From: Candidatus Latescibacterota bacterium
GTDB lineage: Bacteria > Latescibacterota > UBA2968
Length of the DNA: 64,000 bases
Assembly: GCA_022821275.1 (NCBI GenBank)
Contig: JAJEDY010000036.1
Span: forward strand, 1 to 64,000
Direction of reading: 5' to 3'
Position numbers and translations under genes: made by a program. Shown here piece after piece: positions 26,277 through 34,448 of this stretch. Position 1 is the stretch's first letter, and each line of letters starts with the position of its first letter. The notes beneath the pieces were generated by a model. That model made no database searches. It was not told where the DNA came from and worked only from the letters and a program-made list of their open reading frames with translations.

Positions 26277-27068
26277 ATGAGCAAAGATATTACGAGCGTT
26301 ATTGGCAATATTCCCTTTCGCATGGCTTTTGCCGGTGGGTGGATTGATCAGCCATTTTTGTCTCAGTACAATCCGTCGCCTCCCGGGTCTATGGTTGTGG
26401 TTTCTCTCGAACCGACCAGCCGTTTTATGAATCGCTGCGGTATGGCGACGAGTACGCGAGATGTTGCGATGAGGCTCTGGGGTTCCACGTTTCCCGATCG
26501 AGTGCCATCCGATCTGGTGAAGGAATTGTACACGGTTGAAAATGAAGGCAAGGCCGAGCCGTCGGGGTCGCAGGATATGATTGGGTTGCTTTATCCGGGT
26601 GTGAGCAGGCTCGACTACGATTGCGATTACGAGGGGGGGTATTTTCCGGTTCATATTGAGTCCAATAATGATCCCGATGTCGCGCGTTGGCTTGAAGATG
26701 TGATCTACATGGTTCCCGTTGCCCCGCGACCCGATGGCTATGAGCCGTTGGGTGAGAAGAATTTAGATCCGATATGGATTGATAGATTGAGTCAGTCGGG
26801 TAAGGATTGTTATGATGCGATTATTGCCAGAGATGCCCGGGGATTGGGCGCGTCGCTGAATGAATGTATGGTGTGCTGGGAGACGCTTTTGCCACATACG
26901 GTGCGTCATCCTACTATCCGGATTGGTCTTATGGGTATTCTGGAATATTATCAGTCTCGGTATGTCGGGGCGATGTATTCTGGCTGTGGCGGTGGGTATA
27001 TTTACGTTGTGTCTGAAGAACCCGTGCCGGGCGCACTTCGCGTGGATGTTCGATATGACAGAGGGTAG
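26277..27068 (+). CDS. Shortened GHMP-superfamily sugar kinase-like protein
   Basis: A 263-residue protein that shows the three GHMP kinase signatures but is shorter than most members (about 330 residues). Motif 1 is FRMAFAGGWIDQPFLSQ (14-30). Motif 2 appears as CGMATSTRDVA (54-64), only about 25 residues later. Motif 3 is GAMYSGCGGGYIYVVSEE (231-248). GSQD (97-100) fits the catalytic region seen in heptose and fucose kinases. The short gap between motifs 1 and 2 means part of the N-terminal domain is missing, so nucleotide binding should be tested. It lies 16 bases after the epimerase gene and 3 bases before the nucleotidyltransferase gene. A sugar-1-kinase role is an inference from this context. 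Confidence 0.72.
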   Translation: MSKDITSVIGNIPFRMAFAGGWIDQPFLSQYNPSPPGSMVVVSLEPTSRFMNRCGMATSTRDVAMRLWGSTFPDRVPSDLVKELYTVENEGKAEPSGSQDMIGLLYPGVSRLDYDCDYEGGYFPVHIESNNDPDVARWLEDVIYMVPVAPRPDGYEPLGEKNLDPIWIDRLSQSGKDCYDAIIARDARGLGASLNECMVCWETLLPHTVRHPTIRIGLMGILEYYQSRYVGAMYSGCGGGYIYVVSEEPVPGALRVDVRYDRG

Positions 27069-27071
27069 TGT

Positions 27072-27869
27072 ATGAAGACGGTCATTGTTTCAGGCAGTTT
27101 TGACGATATGAGGGCGCGCGATATCCGTTTTTTGCAAGAGGCTTCCCAATACGGATATCTTCACGCGCTGGTATGGGGGGATGATGTCGTCAAGGGACAA
27201 ACCAAATTTCCGCAAGAAGAACGTTTGTATATGATGGATGCGATTCGCTATGTGGATTGCGCCACGCTTGTGACGGAGTTGGGAGATAAAGACGGTCTTC
27301 CCGATGCGGTCCAGGCAGATGTTTGGGTGGTGGATGAACGAGATGATACGCCGCAGAGACGACGTTTTTGTGGGGCACACAATATCGCATATCGCGTTTT
27401 GACTGCGGGTGATGTTAAAGGTTTTCCGATAGCGGAGACAGCGGATGGGGATGCGAATAATAAAAAAGTGATTGTTACGGGGTGTTTTGACTGGTTTCAC
27501 TCAGGGCATATCCGGTTTTTTGAAGAGGTTTCGGAGTTGGGCGATTTGTACGTGGTTGTGGGTCACGATGCAAATGTCCGTTTGCTCAAAGGCGAACATC
27601 ATCCGATGTTCGGTGAAGACGAACGCCGGTATGTCGTGCAATCTGTCCGTTTTGTCAAACAGGGGCTGATTTCATCTGGCGACGGATGGATGGATGCCGC
27701 GCCTGAGATTGATGTTATTAAACCGGATATTTATGCGGTGAATGAAGATGGCGATAAGCTGGAGAAGAGAGTTTTTTGCGAGGAACATGGTCTGGAATAC
27801 GTCGTGTTAAAACGCGCGCCGAAGGAAGGATTGCCCCGCAGAGAGAGTACGGTTTTGCGGGGGTTTTGA
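27072..27869 (+). CDS. Tandem cytidylyltransferase-like protein with one degenerate domain
   Basis: A 265-residue protein made of two nucleotidyltransferase domains. The second (residues 132-265) is canonical: VTGCFDWFHSGHIRFFEEV with HSGH (143-146), VVVGHDANVRLLKG, and the closing RRESTVLRG near 256-264. The first (1-120) has VSGSFDDMRARDIRFLQEA, where the HxGH motif is replaced by DDMRARD, and VWGDDVVKGQTKFPQEERL. It is likely catalytically dead and may have a structural or substrate-binding role. Such enzymes transfer CMP or another nucleotide to a sugar phosphate or alcohol phosphate. It completes the epimerase-kinase-transferase run. A hairpin with a T-run lies seven bases after the stop. 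Confidence 0.8.
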   Translation: MKTVIVSGSFDDMRARDIRFLQEASQYGYLHALVWGDDVVKGQTKFPQEERLYMMDAIRYVDCATLVTELGDKDGLPDAVQADVWVVDERDDTPQRRRFCGAHNIAYRVLTAGDVKGFPIAETADGDANNKKVIVTGCFDWFHSGHIRFFEEVSELGDLYVVVGHDANVRLLKGEHHPMFGEDERRYVVQSVRFVKQGLISSGDGWMDAAPEIDVIKPDIYAVNEDGDKLEKRVFCEEHGLEYVVLKRAPKEGLPRRESTVLRGF

Positions 27870-27875
27870 TTCTTT

Positions 27876-27912
27876 ACAATGAAACCTCATTGTGGAGCGT
27901 TTTGTCTTTTTA
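27876..27912 (+). terminator. Intrinsic terminator after the sugar-nucleotide run
   Basis: ACAATGA (27876-27882) and TCATTGT (27887-27893) form a perfect seven-pair stem with an AACC loop. T-rich sequence (TTTTGTCTTTTT) follows a few bases later, at about 27900-27911. The position directly after the last gene of the run supports a terminator. Confidence 0.55.
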
Positions 27913-27959
27913 TGTAGTGAAATTAAGACCTCTATAGCTCTAAATAACAGGATTGTGCG

Positions 27960-29492
27960 ATGTCAAATATTTTTATAGATAAACCCGATCTCGAATCGCA
28001 TCTTAAGACGCTCGGCTTCGATAGGGCGCTCGCTTATAGACTCTGGTGTTACCGCAATGGACTGGATACGGGTCTGGATAAAACCGCTGTTCAGCGTCAG
28101 GCGGAAATTGATCTTTTGCAACGCGAGGTTGAGCAGCGCGATCCCGATGTTAGCCCGAGGCACAATGCCCATCGCGCCAAATTTATCGCCCGTATCTTTA
28201 AAGGTGAGCTTCAGGACGACACTGTTTCAGATTTGCTCTTTCGCATTCGCGCGATTTACAATAATCTCGACGGTGATCCCGATGCGCAACGAGCATTGGG
28301 TCGTCTGGTTCTGCACGTTGAAAAATACGGCGATTTGATGCGGCCCGCACGCGCCTGCAAGCGTTTTGGTCATACGGTTGTCAATACCTATATTGCCGCT
28401 CTTGAGCAACTCGCTCGCAATCACACAGATTGGATTCGGCCCGTTGAGGATTGGCGGCCCAATAGCTATAAACCAGCGCACCAATTCTATAGCCTTGCGC
28501 GTCATCTTCTGGCACAATACGATGTGCCCGCATTTTTTGATACGGCATTTTTGCAGGGCAATACACCAAAGGCGCGCCAGGAACAAGCGTGGTTCATACA
28601 TGTTGGCATGGGGCAAAATATCCGCACAGCCGGTGTACCTATGCAGATCACAAAGCGCATGGCGCATCTGCTCCTGCAAGAAAAACGCAGTTATCACACC
28701 GTTGTTCAGTGCCTTCGCAAGGTTCAGTACATAGCTTATGGCGGCAACCCGAAAAGTGCCTGGGAAATTGCCCAGGGGCCTCTGGGAGAAGGATTCGAAA
28801 ATGAAGATTTTTGGGAGACCGTTGTACATTTTCTCGCCAATCAGGCTTTTCTCGAACGCAGTTACATCAATCCCATTATCGACTATATCCGCAATCAAAA
28901 ATTCACGCCCCAGCGCATTCCACAACCCGACGGTACTGAGATCGAAGGGCCGCCGCTACATCCCAATTTTTGCATGAAGGGTCGCAGTATCAATAAGCTT
29001 CTCCGCCAGGTCGATGTGTGGCATCAAGAGCTTACGGGTTTGGAGGATGTCGAGTTGGAAATTTGGGCGTCCTCTGGATTCAGGGAGTTTGAACATGCGA
29101 CGCTGGACCCCAGGCTCAAACGCAATATTCAGTGGACGGTTCACGAACTCATTACTTCGCAACAACTCTACGCCGAGGGGCGCATTATGCATCACTGCGC
29201 AGGGTCTTATGCCAAACGCTGTGCGGCGGGTGAGAGATCTCTCTGGTCTTTGCGCGCGCTGGACCTCGACGCTGCCGAAGAAAATCAGGTGCAGGAACAC
29301 GTGCTTACTATTGAGGTCGATAATAAGAAAAAATCCGTCGTTCAAAACGCTGGCAAATTCAATCTCAAACCCTTTGGCAAAAAGCATCTCGCCAAGCAAC
29401 GCCAAACGGGGAATGTCTATCTCCATCTCCTCCGCGAGGCGCCGACGATTATGCGCCTGTGGATGAATCGCGAAGGGTTGTCCCATGGATGA
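27960..29492 (+). CDS. PcfJ-like protein
   Basis: A 510-residue protein. The C-terminal region carries the PcfJ-like signature MHHCAGSYAKRCAAGERSLW (about 410-429), followed by a strand-rich segment that ends VLTIEVDNKKKSVVQNAGKF. The first 400 residues are helical and not recognised, with IYNNLDGDPDAQRALGRLVL and VPMQITKRMAHLLLQEK as typical stretches. PcfJ-like proteins were first noted on conjugative plasmids, but chromosomal copies are common and their function is unknown. The start has only a weak site (CAGGA). Its last eight bases overlap the next gene, so the two are likely translated together. Confidence 0.82.
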   Translation: MSNIFIDKPDLESHLKTLGFDRALAYRLWCYRNGLDTGLDKTAVQRQAEIDLLQREVEQRDPDVSPRHNAHRAKFIARIFKGELQDDTVSDLLFRIRAIYNNLDGDPDAQRALGRLVLHVEKYGDLMRPARACKRFGHTVVNTYIAALEQLARNHTDWIRPVEDWRPNSYKPAHQFYSLARHLLAQYDVPAFFDTAFLQGNTPKARQEQAWFIHVGMGQNIRTAGVPMQITKRMAHLLLQEKRSYHTVVQCLRKVQYIAYGGNPKSAWEIAQGPLGEGFENEDFWETVVHFLANQAFLERSYINPIIDYIRNQKFTPQRIPQPDGTEIEGPPLHPNFCMKGRSINKLLRQVDVWHQELTGLEDVELEIWASSGFREFEHATLDPRLKRNIQWTVHELITSQQLYAEGRIMHHCAGSYAKRCAAGERSLWSLRALDLDAAEENQVQEHVLTIEVDNKKKSVVQNAGKFNLKPFGKKHLAKQRQTGNVYLHLLREAPTIMRLWMNREGLSHG

Positions 29493-30531
29493 TACTGCGA
29501 TAGCCGGTCATGCGTTTCCTTTTGTCGAAGTGTCCGGTACGGCGTACGACATGGGGTATCAGCACGGCAAACAGGCCGCGGATCTCGTTCACAAATATCT
29601 CGTGTGGATTGAAAAGCTCACGGGCAAATCCCGCGATGAACTCTGCCAGAATGCGCGTGCTTTTCATTCCTTAATTGAAAAATTGAGTCCGCCGCTTATG
29701 GAAGAGATTCGCGGGCTTGCCGATGGTGCGGGTATTTCTTTTGACGAAGCGCTTTTGTGTCAGGCGCGGGGCGAGGCCGCCAGTGTTCCTCCCGAGGGTT
29801 GTACGGCTTTCGCGCTTACTGGTTCTGCGACTGCCGATGGGTGTCCTCTGGCCGGTCAAAATCAGGATCTCGCGCCCGAATACGCCGATGTCGCCATTCT
29901 CTTGCATGTCTGTCCTTCTGATGGGCGTCCCCGGGCATTGCTTTTCACTTTTGCGGGACAATTGGGTTATTCGGGTATGAATCAGTACGGTCTGGCTCAT
30001 TTTGCCAATGCGCTCTACGATTGTCCCTGGCAGATGGGCTTGCCCCACTATCCGCTCAAACGCATTATGCTGGAGCAGAAGGGGCTGGATACCTGTCTTC
30101 GAATTCTCAGACAACATCCCACCTGTTCGGCTGGCAATATGGTTTTTTGTTTTGGCGATGGGCAGATTGCCGATCTGGAAATCCGTCCCGAAGGCGTGAT
30201 GCAATTTACCGATACACATCCCGATGCGATTGTTCACGCCAACCACTATCTCACGCCCGAATTTGCACCCTGCGAAACCAATAGTCTTGCGGATTCTTGC
30301 CCTCGGCGCGATAGAATGCGCGATCTGGTCAAAGAACACTGGGGCGATATCACGGTGGATACGATGAAGGCCATTCTCTCAGATCACGATGGCGATCCCG
30401 CAGCGATATGTCGCCACGGTGCTGTAGATATGTATTCTATTTCGGGTTATATCGCCGAACCTGCAAAGGGGTTGCTCCACGTTAGACGGGGGCTGGGCTG
30501 CACGGGAACGTGGACGGCATACGAGGTGTAG
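29485..30531 (+). CDS. C45-family peptidase / acyl-CoA:6-APA acyltransferase-like protein
   Basis: A 348-residue N-terminal-nucleophile hydrolase of the acyltransferase/phenylalanine-type C45 family. FVEVSGTAYDMGYQHGKQAA (about 13-32) is the family opening. EGCTAFALTG holds the expected nucleophile C106, which in relatives is exposed by autocatalytic cleavage. The C-terminal part includes PLAGQNQDLAPEYADVA, GYSGMNQYGLAHFANAL and HANHYLTPEF, as expected. No signal peptide is seen. Substrates in the family are amides and penicillin-like molecules, and here it is unknown. It overlaps the PcfJ-like gene by eight bases, an unexpected pairing. Confidence 0.85.
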   Translation: MDDTAIAGHAFPFVEVSGTAYDMGYQHGKQAADLVHKYLVWIEKLTGKSRDELCQNARAFHSLIEKLSPPLMEEIRGLADGAGISFDEALLCQARGEAASVPPEGCTAFALTGSATADGCPLAGQNQDLAPEYADVAILLHVCPSDGRPRALLFTFAGQLGYSGMNQYGLAHFANALYDCPWQMGLPHYPLKRIMLEQKGLDTCLRILRQHPTCSAGNMVFCFGDGQIADLEIRPEGVMQFTDTHPDAIVHANHYLTPEFAPCETNSLADSCPRRDRMRDLVKEHWGDITVDTMKAILSDHDGDPAAICRHGAVDMYSISGYIAEPAKGLLHVRRGLGCTGTWTAYEV

Positions 30532-30548
30532 TGTTTTTACAGGCGGGT

Positions 30549-31487
30549 TCAGGGGGTCCAGGTTTTGGCGCGTTCGGCGTAGTCCTGAGCCTGAGCGGGG
30601 ATATCTACGCCGACTTCTTCGGACCAGGCTGCGAGGAGCTGTTGATAGATGGGACCGGGTTTGCCGGTGCCGACGGGTTGGAAGTTGAAGCGGGTGATGG
30701 GGATCATACAGATGGTGGTTGACGTGTACCAGGCTTCGTCGGCTTCGCGCACATCGTAGGGTTCGATGTCGGTCTCATAGACGGGAATATTCAGTTTTGT
30801 CGCGATGTCCATGCAGCTCTGGCGGGAGACGCCGCGCAGGATGTCGTGTGGTTTGGGTGTGTGGATTTCGCCATTGCGGGCGATGAAGAAATTGGTGCCA
30901 GTGCCTTCGGTTATAAAGCCGCGTTCGTCGGTGAGGAGGGCGTTGGCACCTTTTTCCATGCGTTGCGCCTGGAGATTGGCAATCTGGTAGTAGATGCGGC
31001 TGCGATTTTTGGCTTTGGGGTCGATGTACCGGGCGGGTACGGATTGCTGGGGCGTGATGACAAAGTGAGCGCCCTGTTCGTAATAGTGGGCACTGCCTCC
31101 GATGTGGCGCACGAGCGGGATGACGTTGATGGTGACGATGGGACTGGCACCTTCTGTGACGAGGGTGTCGTAAAAGCCCAGGGCACCCCGGGTGACGTTG
31201 TGCATGATCTGAAAGTCCAGATTTTCCAGGGCGGACAGATTTTTTTTTATGGTTTTGTGCGTGGCGTCTTCCATCTGGTCAATGCTGAGGCCGCAGTCGA
31301 TTTCGGCGTATTTCATGGAGGCGTACAGGCGTTTCAAGTGGTTGCGGAGGCAGTAGGGTTTTTGCTTGAAAGAGCGGGTCATTTCAAATACCATATCTCC
31401 AAACATCAGGGCGGAGTCGAAGATGGAGATACGGGCTTCGCGTTCGGGAACGAAGTTCCCGTTGAAATAGACGAGACGCTGGGGCAT
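30549..31487 (-). CDS. Class IV aminotransferase (BCAT / D-amino-acid type)
   Basis: A 312-residue PLP-dependent fold-type IV enzyme. The N-terminus RLVYFNGNFVPEREARISIF and SALMFGDMVFEMTR fit the family. The PLP lysine is likely K160 in KNRSRIYYQIANLQAQ, because the spacing to the following alanine matches that of D-amino-acid transaminase. DERGFITEGTGTNFFI and GVSRQSCMDIATKL are the cofactor phosphate and C-terminal motifs. It could be a branched-chain transaminase, a D-amino-acid transaminase or an aminodeoxychorismate lyase; the residues seen do not decide. It is divergent from the enolase-superfamily gene and ends 17 bases from the C45 gene on the other strand. Confidence 0.88.
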   Translation of the reverse strand: MPQRLVYFNGNFVPEREARISIFDSALMFGDMVFEMTRSFKQKPYCLRNHLKRLYASMKYAEIDCGLSIDQMEDATHKTIKKNLSALENLDFQIMHNVTRGALGFYDTLVTEGASPIVTINVIPLVRHIGGSAHYYEQGAHFVITPQQSVPARYIDPKAKNRSRIYYQIANLQAQRMEKGANALLTDERGFITEGTGTNFFIARNGEIHTPKPHDILRGVSRQSCMDIATKLNIPVYETDIEPYDVREADEAWYTSTTICMIPITRFNFQPVGTGKPGPIYQQLLAAWSEEVGVDIPAQAQDYAERAKTWTP

Positions 31488-31530
31488 GGGGAGGCCTTTC
31501 GTGAGAGTCGGAGTTTGGGAAATAGGTTGT

Positions 31531-31560
31531 TATATATACGACAATTTTTTTGAAATTCAA
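31531..31560 (-). promoter_or_regulatory. Candidate sigma-70 promoter for the class IV aminotransferase
   Basis: Read on the minus strand, TTGAAT (31555-31560) is followed after 16-18 bases by an AT-rich TATATA box (31531-31538). It lies about 45 bases before the start codon. Both boxes match four of six consensus bases, so confidence is moderate. Confidence 0.4.
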
Positions 31561-31582
31561 GTTGTCCAGAAGGAGAATGGCG

Positions 31583-32842
31583 ATGAAGATCACGGATATC
31601 GAGGTGATTCCGCTTCGGGTCCCGTATGAGGCGCGTATCCGGAAGGCGTATTATCATTTTGCGATGAAGGAAGAAGTGACGGTTTACAAGTTTCATACGG
31701 ATACAGGGCTGATAGGGCTGGGGGAGAATGTGGGGTCGCCGTTTGGGCAGGAGATGCTGGAGGCCTATATCGGGACGGATCCATTTGACCATGTGATGGG
31801 GCAAGGGCGATTTAATCTGGATATGGCGTGCTATGATTTGATGGGCAAGCATCTGGGGTTACCGGCGTGGAAGCTGATGGGGCAGCAGGTGCGTCAGTGG
31901 GTGTCTATGGGATGGTGGATGCCGTGTATGTCGGTGGAGGATACAGCGGCGGAGGTGCAGGTGGCGGCAGAGCGGGGGTTCCGGGGGTTGAAGTGCAAGG
32001 CACGGGCGTTTTACGATGTGGTGGCATGCGCGCAGGCGATCCAGGATGTTGCGCCGGTGGATTTCCGGGTGGAGTTCGATTTTAACGGGGCGCTGATTTG
32101 TGTGGAGAAAGCATTGCCGGTGCTGCGGGAGTTGGAGAAGATTCCGGTGGTGAAGGGGGTGGAGGAACCCATTTTTGCGTATGATGTTGAAGGGTGGCGC
32201 AGGTTGCATGAGGCGATTCGGATACCGTTCTATCTGCACGGGGTGCGGGTGCTGAGTGAGGCGGCGTCGCGGCAGCCGTCAGGTCCGTGGATAGGACTTC
32301 GAGCGGGCGATTTTGATGGGGCGCTTTGCAGCCATGAGTGTGTGCGGGATGCACTGGCGGCGGCCTGGACTTTTGCGGCGGCGAATACGCCGATTTTGTT
32401 GCAGTATGTGGGAACGGGTATTACGACGGCGTTTGCGCTTCAGTTGGGCGCGGTGATGCCGACAGCGACGCTGCCGGGGGTGACGGCGAGCCATTCTTAT
32501 GAGGACGATTTGATTGTGGATGCACATTTGGTACAGCGCGGATTTATGAAGGTTCCAGAGGGGCCTGGTCTGGGCGTGGTGCTGGATGAGGATGCCGTGG
32601 AGAAGTATCGGGAGATACCTGCTGTGGAATGGCCTCGGCACGTTTCGGTGGTGACGCTGCCGGGTGGTATTAAACATTATTATCGCAATTTGCAACAGGC
32701 AGAGCGGCTGATGAAACAGGGGGTGGATGAGTCGTTTGCGCCGGGCGTGCGTCTGGATGAGTGGGAGGATGATGGGAGCGAGGCATTTGACAGGCTGTGG
32801 ACCCAATTGCAGGCACAGGATGCACCGGTTTGGGATGGGTGA
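31583..32842 (+). CDS. Enolase-superfamily enzyme (mandelate racemase / muconate lactonizing type)
   Basis: A 419-residue enzyme. MKITDIEVIPLRVPYEARIR starts the family N-domain. The barrel carries GLKCKAR (K137, K139), the likely catalytic KxK, then VEFDFNGA with metal ligand D166, and VEEPIFAYD with ligand E194 or E195. A third metal ligand is not clear. The region after that, from WIGLRAGDFDGALCSHEC to GTGITTAFALQLGAVMPTAT, is unusual. A member of the mandelate racemase subgroup is the closest match, acting on a sugar acid or similar. I use the ATG at 31583 because AAGGAG lies seven bases before it; an ATG six bases earlier is too close. Confidence 0.85.
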   Translation: MKITDIEVIPLRVPYEARIRKAYYHFAMKEEVTVYKFHTDTGLIGLGENVGSPFGQEMLEAYIGTDPFDHVMGQGRFNLDMACYDLMGKHLGLPAWKLMGQQVRQWVSMGWWMPCMSVEDTAAEVQVAAERGFRGLKCKARAFYDVVACAQAIQDVAPVDFRVEFDFNGALICVEKALPVLRELEKIPVVKGVEEPIFAYDVEGWRRLHEAIRIPFYLHGVRVLSEAASRQPSGPWIGLRAGDFDGALCSHECVRDALAAAWTFAAANTPILLQYVGTGITTAFALQLGAVMPTATLPGVTASHSYEDDLIVDAHLVQRGFMKVPEGPGLGVVLDEDAVEKYREIPAVEWPRHVSVVTLPGGIKHYYRNLQQAERLMKQGVDESFAPGVRLDEWEDDGSEAFDRLWTQLQAQDAPVWDG

Positions 32843-32843
32843 G

Positions 32844-34391
32844 ATGAGATGGATTCTAACGGTATTTTTGCTGTGGCCTCTGTGTGGGCAGGCTGAGGAG
32901 AGAATAGTGATGCAGATTGCGACGACGATTGATTTTGGCAAAGATGTGGGGCAGAACTGGGGCACGCTGTTTGAGGCGCGAGACGCAGAGGGGCGCGTGG
33001 TGTTGGGCGCGGGGTTTACAGGCGTGTATAATACGGCGTTTCGCATGGATCGATATACGTTGCAGTTTTTTGTGCGGGATGATGAAGCGGAGATGGAATT
33101 TGAGACGTTGCCGCCTTCGACGGAGGATGGGGGGAGTTATTTGTTCGATCTGGATGGCAGGGTGTACGCGTGTAGTTACCATCAGGACCGGACTGCGAGA
33201 GCGTGGGACGATGTAGCAGGTGCCTGGCAGGCGGATGAGAGTTTTGGCATAGGTGAGACGGTGAGCGGGGAGGGCAAGATGCGGGTTGGCGGGAAGGTGC
33301 TTCAGTTTAAGGGGGGTGAGGCGTGGTATGATGGCGAGCGGGTTCTCGCAAAACCGGTGTCGGGATATTACCATCATTTTTATTACGCGCTGGGGTATTT
33401 GACGTTTTTCTATAAGAATGAAGAGGTGGGACAGCCGTACACGAAATTGTACGCAGTGCCCTATGTGCCGGGAGATGGGGCGGTTGATCTGGGGAAAGCG
33501 GTGGTGCTCGATCTGAAGTACGATCGGGAGACGCCTTTTGCCATTGGGCAGTTGGGAGATGAGATTGTAAATTCGTCCAATATGGGCGGGATATATGCGT
33601 TCGACGGGGCGAGGTGGAAGGTGTTGCGCGCGTCATTGGAGGGGGTGAGTTTTCAGCTTTATTCGATGTTGAACTGGTATGATAAGCTGTTGATGGCGCA
33701 GTATCCAACGGGCAATTTGTTTATTTACGATGGGGAGGAGGTTCGTCATCTAAAAGATTGGCCGCCCGTGATGCCGGGTGTGTCGGATAGGGTGCGAGAG
33801 GCACAGACAACGGGGTTTTACGGCGGGGATCTCTATGTGGGCGTTTGGCCGTGGTCCGAGTTGTGGCGGTACGATGCGCACAGGGATCACTGGCAGTTTG
33901 TGAAGCGGATGTTCCGGCGTCCGCCAATTACAGATGAGATGAATCACCCGTGGGAAGATCGGGTTGTGGCGTATAATGAAGAACACGATGGCGATATGGT
34001 GCTTAATAATTGGGGTCAGCGGGTTACGGGGCTATCTCCGATGGGGGACGCGCTCTTTCTTTCCGTGAGTGCTAAGGGGTGTCCCGAGCGAGATATGCGG
34101 CTTGCGTTTTTGCACGATGACGAGGTGTGGGATGAGTACCGCGTGGTGCATCGGTTGAAAAAGCCGGGGCATGTTTCTGTGCCGGTTGTGTGGCGTGATG
34201 AGCCGACTACGCTGTTGTTCACGGTTGGCGAGGCGGAGATCAGTGTCGTGCAGGATGGGAAATTCTTGGGTTCGGCGCCCGTTCGACGGGAACAGGTGGA
34301 GCAGGTGGTGGAGGGGGCCGAATTTCAGTGGGGATATGGGATGTATGGACCGCTGCGAGCGGGGTTGCAGTCAAAGGCGGTGGATCGGTAG
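32844..34391 (+). CDS. Secreted protein of unknown function, probably beta-propeller
   Basis: A 515-residue exported protein with no recognised family. Residues 1-18 form a signal peptide (RWILTVFLLWPLCGQAEE). Short repeated beta motifs, such as DGGSYLFDLDGRVYACSYH, GGIYAFDGARWKVL, GNLFIYDGEEVRHLKDWPP and GGDLYVGVWPWSELWRYD, resemble blades of a propeller, spaced 40-60 residues apart. The C-terminal 90 residues look like a separate beta-sandwich (VVWRDEPTTLLFTVGEAEIS). Tyrosines and tryptophans are frequent, as in sugar-binding surfaces. The start overlaps or abuts the enolase-superfamily stop (gap of one base), so it is co-translated and may bind the same ligand outside the cell. An ATG at 32835 is also possible. 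Confidence 0.7.
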   Translation: MRWILTVFLLWPLCGQAEERIVMQIATTIDFGKDVGQNWGTLFEARDAEGRVVLGAGFTGVYNTAFRMDRYTLQFFVRDDEAEMEFETLPPSTEDGGSYLFDLDGRVYACSYHQDRTARAWDDVAGAWQADESFGIGETVSGEGKMRVGGKVLQFKGGEAWYDGERVLAKPVSGYYHHFYYALGYLTFFYKNEEVGQPYTKLYAVPYVPGDGAVDLGKAVVLDLKYDRETPFAIGQLGDEIVNSSNMGGIYAFDGARWKVLRASLEGVSFQLYSMLNWYDKLLMAQYPTGNLFIYDGEEVRHLKDWPPVMPGVSDRVREAQTTGFYGGDLYVGVWPWSELWRYDAHRDHWQFVKRMFRRPPITDEMNHPWEDRVVAYNEEHDGDMVLNNWGQRVTGLSPMGDALFLSVSAKGCPERDMRLAFLHDDEVWDEYRVVHRLKKPGHVSVPVVWRDEPTTLLFTVGEAEISVVQDGKFLGSAPVRREQVEQVVEGAEFQWGYGMYGPLRAGLQSKAVDR

Positions 34392-34448
34392 TTCGAGCAG
34401 GGATGGCGGTTTTTGTGGATAACCACATTCTAAATTTGGAGGAGTTGC

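Noticed and set aside
30846-31553. Plus-strand open frame of 235 codons opposite the aminotransferase
   Set aside because: The aminotransferase has clear catalytic motifs on the other strand, and this frame is a low-complexity glycine- and valine-rich mirror of it.
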